DNA of 64,000 nt, from contig NC_087386.1 of assembly GCF_963675165.1 (NCBI RefSeq), forward strand, positions 732,931 through 796,930. Direction: 5' to 3'. The position numbers were made by a program, and so were the translations under genes. Numbering within the stretch: position 1 is the first letter of the stretch; the number at the start of each line of letters is the position of its first letter. The stretch is from Halichondria panicea. Its lineage: Eukaryota > Porifera > Demospongiae > Suberitida > Halichondriidae. The notes beneath the pieces were generated by a model. The model searched no databases. It worked only from the letters and a program-made list of their open reading frames with translations, and had not been told where the DNA came from. Positions 57,354 through 64,000 of the stretch are shown piece by piece.

Positions 57354-59275
57354 TGTGTGGGGTGTGTGTGGGGGGGGGTTGCTTACGTGTAGACATCATT
57401 CTCCACTTTGAGCAGATCGTAGGCCATGGCCTGGTAGGTGAGCTCGTGCAGAATGGGAGACACTACATCAAAACCCCTGAGGAGATAGGGTAATCAATAC
57501 ATATTGGTTTAGAATACAGTACGGATCGGCAAAACCATAACAATACGAGTTTACAATATGGCTTACCTGTCCAAGATGATGAGCTGGGACATAGCTTTGT
57601 CGTGGCCCTGGAGAACAAAGGGCATTGTGGACATAATGAACACTAGGCCACTAGCTGTGGGTACCAGGACACTGAGGCTACTACATGTATATACATTTTA
57701 GTGTACAGGATAGCTGTGCTTACTGTTCCCAAGTCTCTCTTGTCTGCTTTGAAAGCATCTAGTTTGCTCTGCACAGCCTCGGCAATCTCAACCAGGTGAT
57801 CCACATCACTGAAATGTGTAAAAATACCATTAGTGGCCAAAGAGAAGCATTTCAGGAGCAATGAGTGAATCACTGTAACGACCGTGTGTTGCAATGGCTG
57901 TTCACACGCACACAGCACTGCACACACAGCACTGCACACACAGCACTGCACATGTAGTAGAATAAACTGTACAACAACTTCACAAGGTTGTACATAACAT
58001 AAGAGGATAAAGGATGCTTAGACAAGTTCAGATGAAGGTTAGTTATTGTAGAGGTCATCCCACTGACACATACAAGCACGCATGCATGGACCTACGTTGT
58101 TGTACATATACATGTACATGTACAATACCCCCCCCCCCCACCACACGCACACACACATACGCCCACCTACCCACCCACCCACTCACTTGCGGTATCTGAC
58201 GATTGGGTACTCTCCCAACATGGCGCACACGGTGGCCACCTGATCAGCAATCCTCTCGGCCATTTCCTTCTTGCTGGCAGAAGATCCAGGAGAGTAGAAG
58301 TCACCAAAGGCACTAGGATAGTCCAGTGTGAAGACATTGGATTCGTATGGCAGAAAGGCCATGTTGGCTTCTTTGATGGTGGCTATCTCTGCGACCGGGG
58401 AAATGGAGAGGTCAACACAGGAAACTATACGATGTACATACTGTATCAACCAGCATGCTGTTTTTCAGAAGTAAAAACTGAATGCTACTAACATGCATAA
58501 TCCCGTTGTCAAGCAAAAGTAACCAGTACACATACGTAAGTAAGTTTTAACTCACTTTTAGCAGCTTTGCTTGCCCCAAGCTTTGAGAAGAGCGTTGTGG
58601 GAACCTCTGCACAACAAAGGCAACAAGCATTAGTGTAAGCCAAATAGTTAAGACAGAAAGCTGCTGTCTATAGTCTATATACACATACAAGTACAGTAAC
58701 TAGCAAAACAAGGTTTCAGATAATGGTGAATTTTTTTCTGCAAATGGAACTACATGTCACAGATCTTGAATTCATCACTTCAGACATAGATATATGATAC
58801 ATGATACTAAAAAATTACAGCAAAGTTTCAGATAATGACAGGGACTTACTCTCCAAGAAGAAGATGTGAGCTGCCTTGTACATGGGAGAGGTTCCACTGT
58901 AGTCCTTCTTGATGGCCTCGATGTTCTCTTCACTGGGTACCACGACATAGATGGCCTCCAGGTGAGGGAGTGGTTGGCGGGACTTAGACAGACTCTCCAC
59001 CACTGGACAAAGAAATGACTGGATGAATCTACTCTCAATTAAACCTGTACTGTATATACAGCAATGTAGCACCATTGTTCACACTCATACCAGCTATACA
59101 TGTCTCAAACTGCACAGTAGAGGACAGATTACATGTAAGGGACCAGCTTAAGGTGATATTAGAACACAGGTTAGTGGTAGGGGCTGGGCTTACGAGTGAT
59201 TCCTTTGGCCATTACATCGCTCATTTTGCAACAAGCAGAGATAATGCGAGTGGAGAGTGTGTCCAGAATGAGTAC

Positions 59276-59314
<39 letters not shown>

Positions 59315-60280
59315 GGGGAGAAATACAGTAAACTGTCAGACATGAATCAAAGACAATATGCTTGCCGACAGGTAGTAACAAGCAACTATGTATCACAGGT
59401 CACCGACTACTTGACCTTATAAGCAACGCACCGTACGTTATCAACACTATAACCAGTGGGAGGTGTACAATACAGCAGTCAGAGAGGAGACAGCCAATGT
59501 ATATCAGGGGAAGTCTTACAATTATGGGGGAAATGAAAGCTGAATCCATCTCAAATAGATCCACTGCTAGTACCAATGTACTAAAAGTAACAGGGAATAT
59601 TCTGGTCATTGTGTGATTTGCATGATTTGCACAGTTGGCTGACACACTACTAAACTTCCTGAGTGACATACAAGAAGACAGAGTTGGCAAAGTGGGTGAG
59701 GTTCTATTCCGACAAGTTTTCGGACACAGCAACTCTATGCAACTAGCTATAGTTATATAGGATCTGCTCATGTTTGTGTTCTGGTGTTGGGTACACAAGT
59801 TACTATTTACTATAGCTGTTCAGGATATACTCAACACACATGCAGCTGTACTGTACTGCGATATGAATCACCAATGTTGCTTCACAACAACCAACCGACA
59901 CCACACACATCTGTCAATATGGCGAATGATGACACACACCAAAAGTGAAAGTGCATTTATAGGTTTAGGAGACGTAACCAAAAACTTGTTCGTGTATGAA
60001 CAACCACCATGACCCTCAAATAATGGTTAATAGCGATGCCTACCTTCCATTGTCCTTCTTTGCACAGCTTGCCCAGCATCTCATCCAGGACCCCTGGAAA
60101 ATGGTTCTCGTCAATTTTACCACGAATTATTATTATTGTGTGCGTATGCGTCTAGAATAGTGCACTACAACATAACTACAACATAATTATTGTCTACAAC
60201 TGTCAACATTGAATAGCAAGTTATGAATATGAGGAGCTCAGCATAAACTCACTTCTGGCAATGACATCTTTCAAGGCCAT
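54795..60280 (-). CDS. STXBP1: Syntaxin-binding protein, Sec1/Munc18 family
   Basis: Munc18 proteins clasp syntaxin and assist SNARE assembly at the plasma membrane. Eighteen exons, phases consistent, 629 residues: 60253-60280, 60044-60093, 59194-59275, 58850-59002, 58556-58606, 58187-58388, 57724-57808, 57567-57607, 57387-57476, 57265-57320, 57059-57113, 56903-56969, 56703-56771, 56251-56432, 56031-56141, 55706-55856, 55308-55520, 54795-54998. Diagnostic stretches: [115 protein letters not shown] and [13 protein letters not shown]. It matches STXBP1/2/3 rather than VPS45 or SCFD1; the exact vertebrate co-orthologue is not decidable. A Gly/Ser-rich insert in 55308-55520 is unusual. The exon-14 donor is gttagt. 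Confidence 0.93.
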
Positions 60281-60591
60281 GGCTGGCTACACAGTGTTCT
60301 ACTGAGCTAGTTCTTTTCACCAGGTTCTACCAAGCACACTTTTCACTGTTCGCTCAGTACTATACTTCTAATGGAGAGTAGAGACTAGATCCTTTCAATC
60401 TCTTTTGCTGGGGGAAAATTAAGAGTTTGGGCTGGGTCATTGGATTCTATTTACGCGAAGAACACATCACACGACATGGCTTCCTCAAGAAATATTGAAG
60501 ATTAATTAGCCCACCATTACATTAATTTGTTTGCTGCTGTCTCATGTCCTTGTCATCCTGAGCCCTGCCTGTATCGAGTCCATTGAAGAAA
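60281..60591. promoter_or_regulatory. Divergent promoter region, Munc18 / UBE2F
   Basis: 311 bases between the minus-strand ATG at 60280 and the plus-strand ATG at 60592. No TATA box in a convincing place. Divergent transcription from a shared region is inferred from layout. Confidence 0.55.
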
Positions 60592-61134
60592 ATGTTCAAG
60601 CTACAGCAGAAGAGAAAGGAAGAAGCTAGTAGCAAGGAATCTAAACCATCTTATGGCAAGCAAATGAGCATCAGAAGTCGATTGTTGACTAGAGAAGTCT
60701 CAGAGATCGAATCTTGTCTCCCTAAATCGTGCAAAATTGACTTCGAGGATGTAGATGATCTTCGCGAATTCACTCTGACAGTAAAACCAGACGAAGGCTA
60801 CTGGAAAGGAGGAACGTTTGTCTTCAGCATTTGCATCCCACCGGAGTACAATATAGCGCCCCCAAAAGCCCAATGCAAGACGAAACTATGGCATCCAAAC
60901 ATAACAGAAGATGGAAAAATCTGTTTGAGTATCCTACGTGAGCATTCACTGGATGGGAGTGGCTGGCTACCGACGCGGACACTCAAAGATGTTGTGTGGG
61001 GCTTGAATTCACTGTTTACCGATCTCTGCGATTTCGACGACCCACTAAACACTGTTGCAGCTGAGCAACATTCAATAGATAAGAAAGGATTTGTGAGGAA
61101 AGTGAAGGACTTTATATCTTGGTATGCAAAGTAA
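60592..61134 (+). CDS. UBE2F: NEDD8-conjugating enzyme UBE2F
   Basis: E2 that transfers NEDD8, mainly to CUL5 with RBX2. Intronless, 180 residues. The N-terminal tail ([13 protein letters not shown]) resembles the NAE-docking tail of NEDD8 E2s. The UBC fold has [13 protein letters not shown], the HPN motif in [11 protein letters not shown], and the catalytic Cys in [11 protein letters not shown]. The stretch [20 protein letters not shown] and the following DFDDPLN are typical of UBE2F and differ from UBE2M. An in-frame TTG lies nine bases upstream; the ATG at 60592 is the natural start. Being a single exon among multi-exon neighbours, it could have arisen by retroposition, but it looks intact. 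Confidence 0.95.
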   Translation: MFKLQQKRKEEASSKESKPSYGKQMSIRSRLLTREVSEIESCLPKSCKIDFEDVDDLREFTLTVKPDEGYWKGGTFVFSICIPPEYNIAPPKAQCKTKLWHPNITEDGKICLSILREHSLDGSGWLPTRTLKDVVWGLNSLFTDLCDFDDPLNTVAAEQHSIDKKGFVRKVKDFISWYAK

Positions 61135-61461
61135 CTAAATCTAGCTAGCTTAGATCAATTTCTCTTTAATAGTGCAGTGTGTGTTATTTTTATCGTTTCT
61201 ATTAATTTTACGTATTTATGGACGACTAATTATCGATTGTGAATTTTGTTGTTGGAGATGTGAATAATATTGAACAAATACATGTACAGGTGCGGACATT
61301 GTCTGTATTCATATAATAGTCATGTGCTATACACTGTAGCAAATATCATGTGCTTTAATAAATAGTGTAAACCAAAAAAAACAAAGTATCCTAAGAATTT
61401 AACTATTGCATGACACTAGATAAATTAAAAAAGAATGAACTGTTTCAACGTAAGCTATAGA
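61135..61461. other. Convergent 3' spacer, UBE2F / taperin-like gene
   Basis: Contains AATAAA at 61357-61362 as a possible plus-strand poly(A) signal. Otherwise AT-rich with no gene seen. Confidence 0.55.
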
Positions 61462-63954
61462 TTACCAAAGTAAAGCTGCTGTGTCTGAATTGAGCGCAGA
61501 ATAAAAATCATTTGCTCGGTCATCACTGACTGGCCCCCCATTATACATCGGCTCTTCTTGAACTTGCTTCTTCTTGGCAGGAGAAGTTTTTCGATTTTCA
61601 TACGTCCCAAACCCACTCAAATGGCTTTGCATCATATCATTGTAATTGCCCGTCATGCTCGGCGTATATTGTCCTAGTGCACCAGATTTCATTGGTGATA
61701 TTTTAGAGGGAGAGTATCTGTCGTTTTCATTGGAGGGCAGCAAAGAAGGGTGAATTCGTTGGGATATTCCTGAATTTTCAGTTGACATTTTTGAGCCACT
61801 GTCTGTTCCGTCATTGTCGGAGTTGACCATATCATAATCATCGTAAATGTACTTGGGGTAGAAATGCTCTTCCGTTAGAGCACTGTCGCTGAACGAAACG
61901 CGTCTCAGATTCTGCATGGAAAATAGCAAAAATACATTATCATAATTATAAGTTTTGTATAAATTTATGTGTAGTTAGAAAATTGACTCATGGTGAATAA
62001 ATACTAGAACATGCATGCATACCTTTACACGTTTAACAGGATCCGACAAGATTGACTTTGAATCACTCTTTTTCATTCCGCGAGTAGTTTGTGTAGTTGG
62101 AGTCACCACTGACTTACTCTCTGGTTCACTGGCATATTCGGTATTTGTCACTTTGTAGCCCATAACGACTATACCACCTTTGTCAATCCCGCTATCTTCA
62201 TCAGATAAATCATCAATGTTTGTGAGCGTTACGTCTTCTAGATCTGAGTCACTGTCTTCAGATTCGCTTCCTGCATCAAGAGTTCGATGTTTCCCTTTCT
62301 TGCTAAATGAGAACGAGAACATTGGTTCTTCCTCCTCTGGTGGAGGAGGGGTAGGTGGAGTAGGGGTTGGTGCAGGCCGCGCTGGGGCTTTTCTAATGGG
62401 CTGTATGTTACTTCCAAGTTGCTTGTTTGAACCGTGGGATGTATTCGTTTTCTTGGGTTCAGTTTTCCACGAGGAGGTATCATTATCGGTTTGTTTTTTG
62501 CTCCCATAGCTCGAGGTTGAGGAATTTTGTTGCTTAGCTGATGAAGGTGCTTTAGGTGCCGCGCTTCTTTTTGCATAGTCACTTCGTCTTCTCTTGATCA
62601 AGGCTTGCTTCCACAGTGGCAACTTCTTGAATTGTGGATCATTTTCGCTAACATTAGCCCATTCATCCACCACTTTATAAGCAGGAGGCCTGTGTACTAC
62701 TCCTTCTTGCTCGACTAGCTTAGTTGGAACATCGCTATCAGGTTTGGGCCGGTTGACTACTTCTGGTTGACGTTTGCTGTTTGCGCTGGGCCGAGATGGA
62801 GCTTTCTTTGTGGCTATTGGTTTTGCAGAAGGTGACTTTGACGCAGACGTTGGTTGTGACGCCGTTTTTGGCTTTGCTTCTTTTGATTTTCGAGGAGCTT
62901 CGTTACCTTTGCTAGCTCTCGCAGGCTTTGCATTTCTTACAACAGACGGCTGTACTGGTGTACGTTCAACATGTTCATCTCTCTTTGGAGCCTCAATAGT
63001 GGGTTCGTGGGGTAAATCAACTTCGTCAGTTCCTTCAGTTACATTCAGTTCTGTTTCGACAGGTGGTTCATATGTATCAACCTCAGGCGTGTTTCTTGTA
63101 ATTGTTATCTTGGTACTTTCAGGCTCCTTTTTGGAAACAGTTGCAGTATGTCTTGTTGACCGCAGACTATTCTGTGGAGCTGTTGCTGATCGTTCTCTCA
63201 GGGGTTGAGGCCTGGGCTCCTTGCTCGGCTGTGAAGCAGCTGCTCTTCGTCTCAAGATAATAGCTTTCTTCCATGCTGGCATTGCCGCTAGCTTGGCATC
63301 TTCGTCATCATCTCCTTCAAAAGATCTTCTCTTGTCAGATATGACTGTAGCAGGAGTGTTCTTGTTATGCCTCAATGACACTTCTTTTAAGGAGGGTGGA
63401 CTAGTACTCAAAGTGTCAGAGGAGTTCGGAGTAGTAACAGATCTTCGAGTTGCAGGAGAGGAAGCCGCAGTTACCTTTGTAGTTGCTGCAGGCCTGAAAT
63501 TGCTTGTTGGTTTTACAGTACTTGTTGGTGATGTTGTTTTATTGCTGCTGAAAGCTGACAGAGCACCACTAAAACTGTTTGTCGTTGGTCTTGTTGCTGG
63601 CTTGCTACTACGACCACTGTAGCTCAATGGTGTCTCTTTAGTAGAGGAAACAGGACTAGGTGATTGCTTAGCCCAGGTTTGTCTGTGCGGTAACTTAGGA
63701 GATTCTTTGGCTTTTTCGTGTTGGACAGCAGCCATCCATTTGTTGCTAGGATCAGAAGCATTGGTACTGGTTGGTTTTCCAGTCTCTTTTTTCTCCAAAG
63801 TAGATCCAGGCGATCGCTGTTTCTTGACTAGCGCTCGCTTCCATGGTGGCAGTGAGGCAATAAAAGAAGCCTCTTCTTCTTCCTTTTTTCTTTGCTCTTC
63901 CTCAGCTTTCTTTTTCCTATCAAGGATTGCTTGCTTCCATGCTGGAACTGACAT
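61462..63954 (-). CDS. Taperin/phostensin-like actin and PP1-binding protein
   Basis: Two exons, 62023-63954 and 61462-61911, 793 residues. Four related motifs occur: PAWKQAILDRKKK (3-residue start), PPWKRALVKKQR, PAWKKAIILRRRAA and PLWKQALIKRRRSDYAK. Vertebrate phostensin (PPP1R18) and taperin start with such P-x-W-K-x-x-hydrophobic-RR motifs. Exon 2 opens with LRRVSFSDSALTEEHFYP, which resembles the C-terminal KISFSET region of phostensin; RVSF is a canonical PP1-docking motif (RVxF). Between lies a long low-complexity Ser/Thr/Pro/Lys-rich region with a PAPTPTPPTPPPP stretch and an acidic segment (SEDSDSDLEDV). By family analogy it would target protein phosphatase 1 to actin. Ortholog identity (PPP1R18 or TPRN) is not resolved, so no symbol is given. 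Confidence 0.75.
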
Positions 63955-64000
63955 TTTTGATTTAATTCGTGTGATTCACACACTCCAAAGAACTTTGTTA

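Noticed and set aside
62774-63622. Plus-strand Phe/Val-rich open frames
   Set aside because: Antisense of the Ser/Thr/Lys-rich taperin-like exon.

Overview
The window is nuclear DNA of an animal. Genes are split by many short GT-AG introns, a tRNA-Asp sits inside an intron, and the gene set is metazoan (neuropathy target esterase, Munc18, gamma-tubulin complex protein 5, collagen-like, taperin/phostensin-like, ROC-COR with death-fold domains). Small introns, AT-rich spacers, many tiny inverted-repeat elements and a ROC-COR/death-fold protein suggest an early-branching animal, most likely a demosponge. That placement is inference. All exon models were read by eye from splice sites, phase continuity and remembered family sequences; no search was run.

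Layout. 1-7.7 kb is a mosaic of decayed gene pieces: a truncated SEC22 copy, the 5' part of an SRD5A3-like gene with an in-frame TGA, the 3' end of DUSP12 (minus), and a 5'-truncated, frameshifted EDEM3-like piece (minus) that starts with a start codon borrowed from the SEC22 neighbour. 8.1-13.5 kb (minus) holds a ROC-COR GTPase with C-terminal death-fold regions, apparently frameshifted once. 13.5-16.2 kb is repeat-rich and carries a nested transposon. 16.2-19.2 kb is the intact partner of the first duplication, with a complete SEC22 gene.

19.8-38.4 kb is ordinary, dense gene territory: TUBGCP5 (minus, 20 exons), MRPS2 (plus, sharing a 92-bp spacer with TUBGCP5), and a complete neuropathy-target-esterase gene (plus, 28 exons) with tRNA-Asp(GUC) in one intron. 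38.4-53.7 kb is an accessory block: a collagen-like gene with a TATA box and a long Gly/Thr/Ser tail, then about 10 kb of successive satellites (56, 62, 27, about 117, 26 and 180 bp units). A small copy of the end of the esterase gene reappears on the far side of this block at 53.75 kb, followed by a broken ZSWIM7-like gene.

54.8-64 kb returns to intact genes: a Munc18 (STXBP) gene (minus, 18 exons), a divergent intronless UBE2F, and a convergent two-exon taperin/phostensin-like gene with four Trp-Lys motifs and an RVSF phosphatase-docking motif.

The intact genes are housekeeping functions: ER-Golgi fusion (SEC22), exocytosis (Munc18), microtubule nucleation (TUBGCP5), mitochondrial translation (MRPS2), phospholipid turnover (NTE) and cullin neddylation (UBE2F). 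I see no single pathway or operon-like system. The unusual material is the gene-fragment mosaic, the broken ROC-COR/death-fold gene and the satellite block.
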